Origin: Bacillota bacterium
GTDB lineage: Bacteria; Bacillota; Sulfobacillia; JAUYEF01
Assembly: GCA_030691635.1 (NCBI GenBank)
Contig: JAUYEF010000409.1
Span: 1-36,835, forward strand
DNA length: 36,835 nucleotides
Direction of reading: 5' to 3'
In this document: positions 9,513 through 16,283 of the stretch, piece by piece
How the letters are laid out: each line of letters starts with the position of its first letter
How positions within the stretch are numbered: the stretch's first letter is position 1
Notes under the pieces: generated by a model
What the model saw: the letters and a program-made list of their open reading frames with translations, nothing else
What the model was told of the DNA's origin: nothing
Databases searched by the model: none
Program-made: the position numbers and the translations under genes

Positions 9513-10427
9513 CTAAGGACTTGACGACCTCCTCAGTTGCGCGAGCACGGCCTCGAAACCGTCCCGCAGCGGCGCCGAAAAGACCATCGGGACGTGCGTC
9601 CGCGGGTGCTGGATCCGCAGTTCCGCGGCATGCAGCGCCTGGCCGTCCATGTCGAGCCTGTCCTTTCGACGGCCGTATACCGGGTCGCCGACCACCGGGT
9701 GCCCGATGTGCGACATGTGCACGCGGATCTGGTGAGTGCGCCCTGTGTCCAGCGTCACGCGCAGCAGCGTGTGCTTCTCAAATCGCTCTATAACCTCATA
9801 TGTGGTCCGGGCCGGCCGTCCTGAAGAGACGACCGCCATCCGCTTCCGGTTTCTCGGGTCCCTGCCGATTGGAGCATCCACCGCTCCCCTGGCCGGCGGC
9901 TGCCCCCACACCAGCGCCACGTACGTTCGCCTCGCCTGCCTGGCTTTGATCTGCTCCTGCAGGTGCTTCAAGGCCTGCTCGTTCCTGGCCACGACCAGGA
10001 GCCCTGTGGTGTCCTTGTCGAGCCTGTGCACAATCCCTGGCCTGATCTTGTCGCCAATCGCCTCCAGGTCAGGAAAGCGTGCCAGCAGGGCGTTCACCAG
10101 AGTCCCCGACCTGTTGCCCGCGGCCGGATGCACGACCATGCCTCGGGCCTTGTTGACCACGATTATATCCTCGTCTTCATACACGACATCCAGCGGTATG
10201 GACTGGGGTTCGGGGACCGCGGGTAGAGAGGCGGGCATCTCGAAGTCTATGGCGTCACCTGTGTGGACGCGGGACGATGCTTTGGGCACCCTGCCATTGA
10301 GCAGCACGAGGCCCCGGTCGATCATGTCCTGGGCGAAAGACCTGCTCCTGCCGAACTCGGCACTGGAAGACAGGGCCAGGTCGAGCCTCTGCCCGTCGAG
10401 ACTTGCGCCCACCATAAGCCTTGCCAA
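9513..10427 (-). CDS. rluD: RluA/RluD-family 23S rRNA pseudouridine synthase
   Basis: Converts specific uridines in large-subunit rRNA to pseudouridine. The roughly 304-residue protein has an N-terminal S4-type RNA-binding domain (about 5-65, with RLDLAL and VLLNGRVPKASSRVHTGD). The catalytic domain carries HRLDKDTTGLLVVAR, whose Asp is the nucleophile, plus GRTHQIRVH and GDPVYG. The start is uncertain: the TTG at 10427 has GGGGAG at good spacing, while a GTG at 10436 would overlap the lspA stop and an ATG lies at 10415. It follows lspA directly and precedes the pyr operon, the same neighbours as B. subtilis ylyB. Which uridines it modifies cannot be told from sequence. Confidence 0.92.
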   Translation of the reverse strand: MARLMVGASLDGQRLDLALSSSAEFGRSRSFAQDMIDRGLVLLNGRVPKASSRVHTGDAIDFEMPASLPAVPEPQSIPLDVVYEDEDIIVVNKARGMVVHPAAGNRSGTLVNALLARFPDLEAIGDKIRPGIVHRLDKDTTGLLVVARNEQALKHLQEQIKARQARRTYVALVWGQPPARGAVDAPIGRDPRNRKRMAVVSSGRPARTTYEVIERFEKHTLLRVTLDTGRTHQIRVHMSHIGHPVVGDPVYGRRKDRLDMDGQALHAAELRIQHPRTHVPMVFSAPLRDGFEAVLAQLRRSSSP

Positions 10428-10429
10428 GA

Positions 10430-10891
10430 TCAGCACTCCCCGGCGCGTTGGTGCTGCGGGGTCCTGAGCAGAGCCAGTACCAGCAGTCCCGTGCCGACCA
10501 CTATGGACGCATCGGCCACATTGAAGACCGGCCAGATTCTCAGGTCGAGGAAATCCACGACCAGCCCAGTCGTCGCACGATCCACCAGGTTCCCCGCCGC
10601 CCCCGCCATCTGCAGTCCCAGAGCGACCTGGAGCAGGACCTGCCGCGGTTCGAGAAGTCTTGAGTAGTAGATCACCGCGATGATGACACCGACCGCGATG
10701 GCGAGAAACAGCAGCCGCTGGTTTGCGAACAGGCCGAAAGCAGCCCCGGGGTTTCTGACGAACGTCAGGTGGAAGACCCCGGGGATCACGGGGATGGACT
10801 GGTCCGGGTGCATCAGGCGCACCACAACCGCTTTGGATATCCTGTCTGCGATGAGCGCAACCGCCGCGACCAGCCAGAAGACCTTTCTCAA
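10430..10891 (-). CDS. lspA: Lipoprotein signal peptidase (signal peptidase II)
   Basis: Membrane aspartic protease that removes signal peptides from lipid-modified prolipoproteins. The 153-residue protein has four hydrophobic segments (about 3-20, 57-75, 86-102, 123-143), NPGAAFG (48-54), NLVDR (101-105) and the catalytic Asp113 (VVDF) and Asp127 (FNVADASI). Length is typical. The start is a TTG at 10891 with a weak AGGG upstream; no ATG is available in the conserved N-terminus. It lies 27 bases after the zinc-finger gene and joins directly to rluD. Confidence 0.95.
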   Translation of the reverse strand: MRKVFWLVAAVALIADRISKAVVVRLMHPDQSIPVIPGVFHLTFVRNPGAAFGLFANQRLLFLAIAVGVIIAVIYYSRLLEPRQVLLQVALGLQMAGAAGNLVDRATTGLVVDFLDLRIWPVFNVADASIVVGTGLLVLALLRTPQHQRAGEC

Positions 10892-10918
10892 TCGCCCTAC
10901 GCCCTTCCGCCGGGAGAA

Positions 10919-11515
10919 CTACTCCGGGACGCTTCTCGTCCGCCGGCTCTGGCCCGGTTCATCTTCGTCAACCATATCCTCATAGTCGATGGCTCCCGGG
11001 ACGTCCTGTGGCGTCATCGACGTGCCACCGCGAGCCGCGTCTTGCCAGGAATCCTGGCCGTCGTAGCCGGTGTAGTCTTTGACCAGGTCGTAGTTGCCGA
11101 AGGGCATCCGGATGACCTGCTCCTCAATGGGCCTGCCTGTGTGGAGCCCGGCGTCGAGCCGCTGCCTGCACTCACTGCAGTAGAGAGTCCAAGGGACTGC
11201 CTCGAGGCGTTGCATCTCTATGGCCCGGCCGCACTTGGCGCACTGTCCGTACCGGCCGTCGTCCATGGCTGCCAGCGCCTGGTCTATCTCATCCAGCATG
11301 AACTTTGAGTTTATCTTGAGGCCAAGGTCCTTGCCCCGTTCGAACGTCTCAGACGCCACGTCCGCCGGGTGATTGTCGACAAACGACAGCTCCTTGATGG
11401 AGTCCCTCGCGCTCCAATCGAGCCCCGACTCGTTGATGCTCCTGATCTGTCTTTCTGTGCGGGATCTCAGGCCGAGAAGTTTCGAACGGAAATGCAGAAG
11501 CTGGTCTCGATGCAC
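10919..11515 (-). CDS. DksA/TraR-type C4 zinc-finger protein (YteA/YlyA-like)
   Basis: Likely an RNA-polymerase-associated or sporulation-linked zinc protein of the YteA type. Function in these Gram-positive relatives is poorly known. The 198-residue protein has a helical N-terminal half, then YGQCAKCGRAIE with Cys92 and Cys95 and LYCSECRQ with Cys113 and Cys116 forming a C4 finger. An acidic C-terminal tail follows. The open frame extends upstream, but the GTG at 11515 has GGAGGAG six bases before it and lies just after the DUF5665 stop. I recall a DksA-like gene (ylyA) beside lspA in B. subtilis too, so orthology is likely but not proven. Confidence 0.85.
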   Translation of the reverse strand: MHRDQLLHFRSKLLGLRSRTERQIRSINESGLDWSARDSIKELSFVDNHPADVASETFERGKDLGLKINSKFMLDEIDQALAAMDDGRYGQCAKCGRAIEMQRLEAVPWTLYCSECRQRLDAGLHTGRPIEEQVIRMPFGNYDLVKDYTGYDGQDSWQDAARGGTSMTPQDVPGAIDYEDMVDEDEPGQSRRTRSVPE

Positions 11516-11532
11516 GGATTTCTCCTCCTCTT

Positions 11533-11841
11533 CTATCTCGCGAGCTGGCTCTGCACCAGTATCACGAGGTCGGCGATGTATCCACCGACCAGAGGCAGGT
11601 TGACCCGCACCAGATTGCGAAGGATCGCCACAAGCAGGGCGACGAGAAGTGCCCATCCCACCGCCGAGCCTATTCCCCGGGCAAGACCCGCAAGGAAGTT
11701 CACATACATGAGTCTCTTCGGCCTGTGCAGCAGGTCGACATACTCAGCGAGCTTCATCTTCTCGACAGCAAGAGACAGCTGCTCAAGCTTCTCTATCAAA
11801 GCTCGCTCGACGCTCGAATGCCTTCGCCCAGTGCCGGCCAA
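11533..11841 (-). CDS. DUF5665-like small membrane protein
   Basis: Function unknown. The 102-residue protein has a basic, helical N-terminal half (LIEKLEQLSLAVEKMKLAEYV) and one long or two short hydrophobic segments (about 47-73 and 80-98). The stretch ARGIGSAVGW followed by VNLPLVGGYIADLV is how I recall DUF5665 proteins of Bacillota. The start is a TTG at 11841 with GGAGG nine bases upstream. It lies between the amidohydrolase and the zinc-finger gene in the same orientation with short gaps. Probably an inner-membrane protein with its N-terminus in the cytoplasm. Confidence 0.7.
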   Translation of the reverse strand: MAGTGRRHSSVERALIEKLEQLSLAVEKMKLAEYVDLLHRPKRLMYVNFLAGLARGIGSAVGWALLVALLVAILRNLVRVNLPLVGGYIADLVILVQSQLAR

Positions 11842-11892
11842 AAGCGCTCGCCTCCAGGGCTAGTTTTCCCAGTGCGCGCGCTTTGCCCTCAC

Positions 11893-13500
11893 CTACCGGC
11901 CGTCGTAGGCGATCTCGCCTCCGATGATCGTGAGCAAGGGTTTTATGTCTTTGATCGCGTCCGGCCTGACCTTGAACGGGTCTTCGTTGAGGACCACCAT
12001 ATCCGCCATCTTGCCGCACTCCAGCGAGCCTTTGAGGTTCTCCTCGAAAGACGCGTACGGGCCGCCCTGGGCGAAAAGCCTGATGGCCTGCGCCACGGTG
12101 AGCTTCTGCTCAGGCATCCACCCGCCCGCCGGCATGCCTTCCATGTCCTTCCTCGTGACGGCCGCATAGATGCCTTTCATCGGCTCGACGGGCTCCACGG
12201 GGCAGTCTGAGCCTCCTGCTACATGGACTCCGGCGTCCAGGAACGTCTTCCAGCAATAGGAGGTCCGGGCTTTCTCAGCCCCGACTCGCCTCTCGGCCCA
12301 GAGCATGTCGGTCGTGACGAATTTCGGCTGGATGTCCGCCACCACGCCGAGCCTCTGGAACCGGGGGTACTGCTCTGCGGTCATGATCTGGCAGTGGACG
12401 ATCCTGTGCCGCGGATCGGGCCTGGGACATGCCGCCTGCGCCTTCTCAATGGCGTTGAGCGAATACCTGATTCCCCTGTCGCCGATAGCGTGGATCGCAA
12501 CCTGCATGCCGGCCCTGTGGGCACGTTCCACGATTTCCGCCAGCTCGTGCTCGCTCATCCGGAGGACCCCTTCGTTGCCCGGGTCATCGGCGTACGAACC
12601 GTCCAGCGCCGCGGTCTTGCCCCCCAGCGAGCCGTCGATGAAGAGCTTCAGCGAGCCGTGCTTGAAGAACTCATTTCCAGAGCCCGACCTGAGCCCGCCC
12701 CGGAGAATGTCGTCGGCGAACTGCTGTGGGATGTCCCAGTAGACCCTGAGTCTCTCCTCTTCGCCGTGGAGCCTGGAGTACAGCTCCGGTATGAGGGAGG
12801 AGTCGCCGTTCGCCCCGTCATTTGCGTGAACAGATGTGAGGCCCGCAGCCGTGGCCGCGCGCATGGCGTCGCGGAGACACGACAACAGCTCGTCGAAGCC
12901 CGGCTCCGGCACGCTCCGGAACAAGAGCCCCGAGGCCTCTCTGAGGATTCCAGTGGGCTTTCCGCGCTCATCCCGGTCGATGACGCCACCGGCCGGGTCA
13001 GGAGTCGTCTCGTCGATCCCGGCGACCTGGAGAGCTCTGGAGTTCGCGACGACAATGTGGCCGCACGACCGGGTTAGAACGATGGGGTTCTCCGGAGACA
13101 CCTCATCCAGGTCCTGCCGGGTTGGATACCTGAACTCAGCGAGCCTGTCCTGGTCCCATCCCCTGCCGAAGACCCAGCTTCCACGTGGAGCAGTCTTCAC
13201 TCTCTCTGCGACGATGCGTTTGATCTCGGCGATCGACTTGACTTGACTGAGATTCACACGGCGTAGCGACTGGCCGAAGCTGAGCATGTGCAGGTGGCTG
13301 TCCGTGAGGCCAGGGATTGCTGCCATGCCCCCGACATCGACTATCTCCTTGTCACAGGCTGCGAGGCGCCTGATGTCCGCCGTCGTGCCGGTGGCGAGTA
13401 TCCGCCCATCCTGGACGGCCACCGCCTCTGCGACCCTGCTCTCTGCATCGAGCGTGTAGAAGCGGCCATTGACAAACACTCGTCCAGCCACAAGGCCCAT
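11893..13500 (-). CDS. YtcJ-like metal-dependent amidohydrolase
   Basis: A 535-residue member of the amidohydrolase superfamily (Amidohydro_3, YtcJ type). It shows VFVNGRFYTLD near the N-terminus and PGLTDSHLHMLSFG with His69 and His71 as metal ligands. Farther on are FKHGSLKLFIDGSLGGKTA, HAIGDRG (another ligand His), GSDCPVEPVEP with the catalytic Asp, and the C-terminal GKMADMVVLNEDPF. GGAGAGG lies seven bases before the ATG at 13500. The substrate cannot be predicted; relatives hydrolyse N-acyl or formamide-type bonds. With the racemase upstream it may serve amino-acid derivative catabolism, but that is only inference from position. Confidence 0.88.
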   Translation of the reverse strand: MGLVAGRVFVNGRFYTLDAESRVAEAVAVQDGRILATGTTADIRRLAACDKEIVDVGGMAAIPGLTDSHLHMLSFGQSLRRVNLSQVKSIAEIKRIVAERVKTAPRGSWVFGRGWDQDRLAEFRYPTRQDLDEVSPENPIVLTRSCGHIVVANSRALQVAGIDETTPDPAGGVIDRDERGKPTGILREASGLLFRSVPEPGFDELLSCLRDAMRAATAAGLTSVHANDGANGDSSLIPELYSRLHGEEERLRVYWDIPQQFADDILRGGLRSGSGNEFFKHGSLKLFIDGSLGGKTAALDGSYADDPGNEGVLRMSEHELAEIVERAHRAGMQVAIHAIGDRGIRYSLNAIEKAQAACPRPDPRHRIVHCQIMTAEQYPRFQRLGVVADIQPKFVTTDMLWAERRVGAEKARTSYCWKTFLDAGVHVAGGSDCPVEPVEPMKGIYAAVTRKDMEGMPAGGWMPEQKLTVAQAIRLFAQGGPYASFEENLKGSLECGKMADMVVLNEDPFKVRPDAIKDIKPLLTIIGGEIAYDGR

Positions 13501-13524
13501 GTCTTTACCTCTCCTCTTGACCTG

Positions 13525-13638
13525 TCACTTTTTCTTGGTGCCCCGCGGGTTGATGATCTGCTTTGGTATGAGAGGCCTGCGGGGGGACGGCCCCTTCACC
13601 GGAGGCCTCGGCTTATGTGGGTTTTTTGAATCCTTCAA
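13525..13638 (-). CDS. Possible 37-residue basic, proline-rich protein
   Basis: An open frame from a TTG at 13638 to a TGA at 13525, in the gap between the racemase and the amidohydrolase and on the same strand. GGGAGGG lies six bases before the start. The product is strongly basic (about 12 Lys/Arg in 37 residues), contains eight prolines and ends in Lys-Lys-Lys. I do not recognise a family. Good spacing of the ribosome-binding site and a fit between its neighbours support translation. The short length, TTG start and composition bias leave real doubt. It could alternatively be a decayed gene end or untranslated spacer. Confidence 0.4.
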   Translation of the reverse strand: MKDSKNPHKPRPPVKGPSPRRPLIPKQIINPRGTKKK

Positions 13639-13679
13639 GAGAAACCCTCCCTTACCAGCACGCCTGGCGCTTTGTTCTC

Positions 13680-14372
13680 CTATGCCTGTCCCAGGGCTTC
13701 TTGCACAGCGGCCCGGGCCAGAGCGGCGGTGGCGTCTATGACGGGCATGGACACGTCGCCATCTGCGAGTATCAACGGGATTTCGGTGCAGCCCGCGATG
13801 ACTCCTGTGGCTCCTGCTTCGATGAGTTCTTCCGCAGCCTGCTTCACATCACGGGCCGATGCCACAAACTCGCCCGATTTGACGCCGTAGATGGCGTCCA
13901 TCACCTTCTGCTGCGTTTCCTTGTTGGGAACGACGACCTCGATCCCGCGCTGGGCCAGAGCTTGGTGGTAAAGTCCTGACTGCACGGTGCCGTCGGATGC
14001 AAGGAGGCCGGCCCGCTTGATGCCGCGCGCTTTCATCTCATCGGCGGTCGCGGACATCATGTGCAGCACCGGAATCGTCACGGCATCCTGGATTTTCCCG
14101 TGGAAGTAGTGTGCCGTGTTGCACGGGATTATCAGGAAATCCGCGCCGGCCCGCTCGAGGTTCTTGCCTGTCTCGACGAGCGCCGGCGTCGGGTCTTTTC
14201 CACCATGCAAGATGGCGGCCGTCCTGTCCGGGATTTGCGGGTTGTTGTCGATGAGAATCCTCAGGTGCTCCTGGTCCTTTTTCGCTGGCGTGGACTTGAT
14301 GATCTTGAGGAAAAGGTCCGCCGTTGCTTCTGGTCCCATTCCTCCAAGTATGCCGATGATTTTGCGCGGCAT
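13680..14372 (-). CDS. Aspartate/glutamate racemase family protein
   Basis: Cofactor-independent racemase fold. The 230-residue protein has KIIGILGGMGPEAT (4-17), IPCNTAHY with Cys84 and AGCTEIPL with Cys195, the two cysteines that act as acid and base in this family. Both are intact, so it should be active. The GGMGPEAT form is closer to aspartate racemases and YgeA-like broad racemases than to MurI glutamate racemase. The ATG at 14372 is preceded by AAGGAGG. It follows a terminator, so it likely has its own promoter. The nearby peptidoglycan genes make a D-amino-acid role possible, but substrate is not predictable. Confidence 0.9.
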   Translation of the reverse strand: MPRKIIGILGGMGPEATADLFLKIIKSTPAKKDQEHLRILIDNNPQIPDRTAAILHGGKDPTPALVETGKNLERAGADFLIIPCNTAHYFHGKIQDAVTIPVLHMMSATADEMKARGIKRAGLLASDGTVQSGLYHQALAQRGIEVVVPNKETQQKVMDAIYGVKSGEFVASARDVKQAAEELIEAGATGVIAGCTEIPLILADGDVSMPVIDATAALARAAVQEALGQA

Positions 14373-14395
14373 GGACTGACGCTACCTCCTTATGA

Positions 14396-14408
14396 TGATG
14401 TCACATCA
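14396..14408. promoter_or_regulatory. 13-bp palindrome upstream of the racemase gene
   Basis: TGATGTCACATCA is a perfect palindrome around one central base, 24 bases upstream of the racemase start and just past the upstream terminator. Its form resembles operators of GntR/FadR-type repressors. No regulator gene is adjacent, and a matching promoter is not convincing. Confidence 0.3.
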
Positions 14409-14448
14409 ATAATAAACCAAGACGGGCGGCCAGTGTACGGCCCCCGTC
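14408..14448 (-). terminator. Terminator after the divIVA-yggU genes
   Basis: The RNA forms GACGGG(G)GGCC/GGCC(G)CCCGUC, ten pairs with one bulged G on each side and a 7-base loop. It is followed by the U-rich UUGGUUUAUUAUU. It starts eight bases after the yggU stop and separates the ylm/divIVA transcript from the racemase gene. Confidence 0.65.
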
Positions 14449-14455
14449 ATGCAAA

Positions 14456-14743
14456 TCAGCCCGGTTTCCGGCCCGGATTCGCAACGCGCTCCGGCGGCAC
14501 GCCCTCCAGCCGCAAGAGCTTCTTGCGCGAGCTCTTGCCTCTGACCACGGTCACCGAGGACTTGCTAACATCCAGGGCCCGCGATATCAGGCTGCAGACG
14601 GCTTCATTTGCGCGACCGCCCTCTGGCGGGGCGGATACCGCGACCTTCAGCGAATCGCCGAGCCACCGGGCGATCTCGTCGCGGTGAGCTTTCGGCTTCA
14701 CCACGACTTCCAGGTATGATACGTTCGCGCTCTCATCAGACAA
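14456..14743 (-). CDS. DUF167 / YggU family protein
   Basis: Small conserved protein of unknown function, 95 residues. The family pattern is clear: VVVKPKAHRDEI, then LKVAVSAPPEGGRANEAV, then VTVVRGKSSRKKLLRLEG. In many Bacillota it sits next to yggT and divIVA, as here. The start is read as TTG at 14743, overlapping the divIVA stop by eight bases; no strong ribosome-binding site is visible, so it is probably translationally coupled. The protein is soluble and basic at its C-terminus. Confidence 0.88.
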   Translation of the reverse strand: MSDESANVSYLEVVVKPKAHRDEIARWLGDSLKVAVSAPPEGGRANEAVCSLISRALDVSKSSVTVVRGKSSRKKLLRLEGVPPERVANPGRKPG

Positions 14744-15203
14744 CCTTGGTCGCTTCTATGTCCTCCTCAGTGCCCTCAAGTATGTCCATATAGGACTTTA
14801 CGAGCGCCTTCATGCGAATCTTGAACACCTGGACCTGTTTCCTTACGCCTTCGTATTCAAGCTGCGCGCCTCTGGTCTTCTGCAGTGCGTCATCGCCCAT
14901 TTTGGCTGCGTCGAACTTCGCCCTTTCCACGATCAGGTCCGCTTCCTTGTGGGCGCTGGCCCTGACCTCGTCGGCAGCCTGCTGTGCCACAATCAGCGTG
15001 TTGTTCAGAGTCTCTTCCATGGCCCTGTACTGGCCGACTTTGGCTTCCAGCTCTTCGATGCGCGCCTTCCGATCGGCGTTCTCGCGCAATACCTCTTCAA
15101 AATCCCTGACCACTTGATCGAGAAACTCGTCCACCTCGACCTCACTGTAGCCCCTGAACCCTTTGTGAAACTCTTTGTTGTGGATGTCAAGCGGAGTCAG
15201 CAA
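14736..15203 (-). CDS. divIVA: DivIVA domain protein (polar/septal scaffold)
   Basis: Coiled-coil scaffold that binds curved membrane at poles and septa and recruits division, chromosome-anchoring or sporulation factors. The 155-residue protein opens with LTPLDIHNKEFHKGFRGYSE followed by VDEFLDQVVRDFE, the conserved DivIVA membrane-binding domain. A long coiled coil follows (about 30-145) with ENADRKARIEELEAKV and a second helical stretch. It starts at a TTG (15203); an in-frame stop just upstream rules out a longer version, and GAGAGG lies close by. Location beside yggT matches the ylm cluster of B. subtilis. Confidence 0.93.
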   Translation of the reverse strand: MLTPLDIHNKEFHKGFRGYSEVEVDEFLDQVVRDFEEVLRENADRKARIEELEAKVGQYRAMEETLNNTLIVAQQAADEVRASAHKEADLIVERAKFDAAKMGDDALQKTRGAQLEYEGVRKQVQVFKIRMKALVKSYMDILEGTEEDIEATKVV

Positions 15204-15286
15204 GTCCTCTCAACCCCTTTTCGTCCGGCTCCCCACTTTCTACCAAAGCCCAGGCAATCCCTCTCTCTTCCATCCACTCAAGATCA

Positions 15287-15553
15287 CTAAATACGCACGA
15301 AGGCGCGCACCAGCCGGCGCACCACATCTATCAGGACCATGGCCACTATGGGGGAGAAATCGAGCGCGGTATTCTCGGGTACTATCCTTCGTATCGGAGC
15401 AAGAACGGGCTCTGTCAGATCCTCGAGCCAGCGCCTTAGGGTGTAGAGAGGCCCGCGTGCATCGGCCACTCGAAACCACGACAGAATGGCTCGTACCAGG
15501 ATCGCCCACCAGAGGAGTTCCAGCGCCGTGTCGATAATGGGACCGAGTTTCAC
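15287..15553 (-). CDS. YggT family membrane protein (YlmG-like)
   Basis: Small membrane protein of 88 residues with two hydrophobic segments (about 6-26 and 66-84). The family pattern between them is present: ILVRAILSWFRV, RRWLEDLTEPVLAPIRRIVP and DFSPIVAMVLID. YggT/YlmG proteins are linked to division, nucleoid or envelope organisation, but their action is not settled. The GTG start overlaps the yggS stop (GTGA). In B. subtilis I recall sepF lying between these two genes; here they are fused by overlap. Confidence 0.9.
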   Translation of the reverse strand: MKLGPIIDTALELLWWAILVRAILSWFRVADARGPLYTLRRWLEDLTEPVLAPIRRIVPENTALDFSPIVAMVLIDVVRRLVRAFVRI

Positions 15554-16278
15554 AGCCTGCTCACCTTTCCGGCCGCATCTCCATAGTTTCGAGGGCCAAA
15601 GATCGCGGTGCCGATGCGCACCATGTTCGCGCCCTCTTGGACAGCTACCACGAAGTCCTGGCTCATGCCCATCGAAAGGTACTTCATCTCAACGCGGTCA
15701 ATACCTTCTTGCCCTACCTGCCCCGCGATCTCATGCAATCTGCTGAAGACCGGCCTGGTCTCTTCGGGATCATCGCAGGCAGGCGCGATTGTCATCAGCC
15801 CGCGGACGACTATACGATCGTACGGCCTGAGTGCATGCATAAGAGAAATGACCTCACAGGGCGGAACGCCGGACTTAGTCAGTTCGCCCGAGATGTTGAC
15901 CTGGACGAGCGCGGCTATCGAGACGCCCGCCCGGTCGCCTGCCTTCTGCATCTCCCTGGCGAGGTCTATCCTGTCCAGTGAATGCACGAGGCTAAACAAC
16001 CCCGGCACGTACTTGACTTTGTTGGTCTGCAGGTGACCGATCATGTGCCATCTTGCATCGATTCCCACTTCCGGGGCCTTGATGCGTGCTTCCTGCACTC
16101 GGTTCTCGCCGAAATCCTCAAGCCTCAGGGCCCATGCCTCTCTGATCCGAGCCGCGTCGACACCCTTGGTCACGGCGACGACCGTCACATCCCCGGCGTT
16201 TCTGCCTGCACGTGAGGCAGCCTCGGCGATTCTCGATCGTACCAGGGCTATGCGCTCCTGGAGGTTACCAGGCGTCAC
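15550..16278 (-). CDS. YggS family pyridoxal-phosphate homeostasis protein (YlmE-like)
   Basis: PLP-binding barrel protein that keeps vitamin B6 and some amino-acid pools balanced; it has no known catalytic reaction. The 242-residue protein has VTVVAVTKG with the PLP Lys38, DFGENRVQE, WHMIGHLQTNK, VNISGELTKSG, LSMGMSQDF and VRIGTAIFG, all conserved in the family. The GTG at 16278 follows the adaptor gene by only five bases with no strong ribosome-binding site, so translation may be coupled. It is the standard ylmE position of the cluster. Confidence 0.95.
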   Translation of the reverse strand: MTPGNLQERIALVRSRIAEAASRAGRNAGDVTVVAVTKGVDAARIREAWALRLEDFGENRVQEARIKAPEVGIDARWHMIGHLQTNKVKYVPGLFSLVHSLDRIDLAREMQKAGDRAGVSIAALVQVNISGELTKSGVPPCEVISLMHALRPYDRIVVRGLMTIAPACDDPEETRPVFSRLHEIAGQVGQEGIDRVEMKYLSMGMSQDFVVAVQEGANMVRIGTAIFGPRNYGDAAGKVSRL

Positions 16279-16283
16279 GTCGT

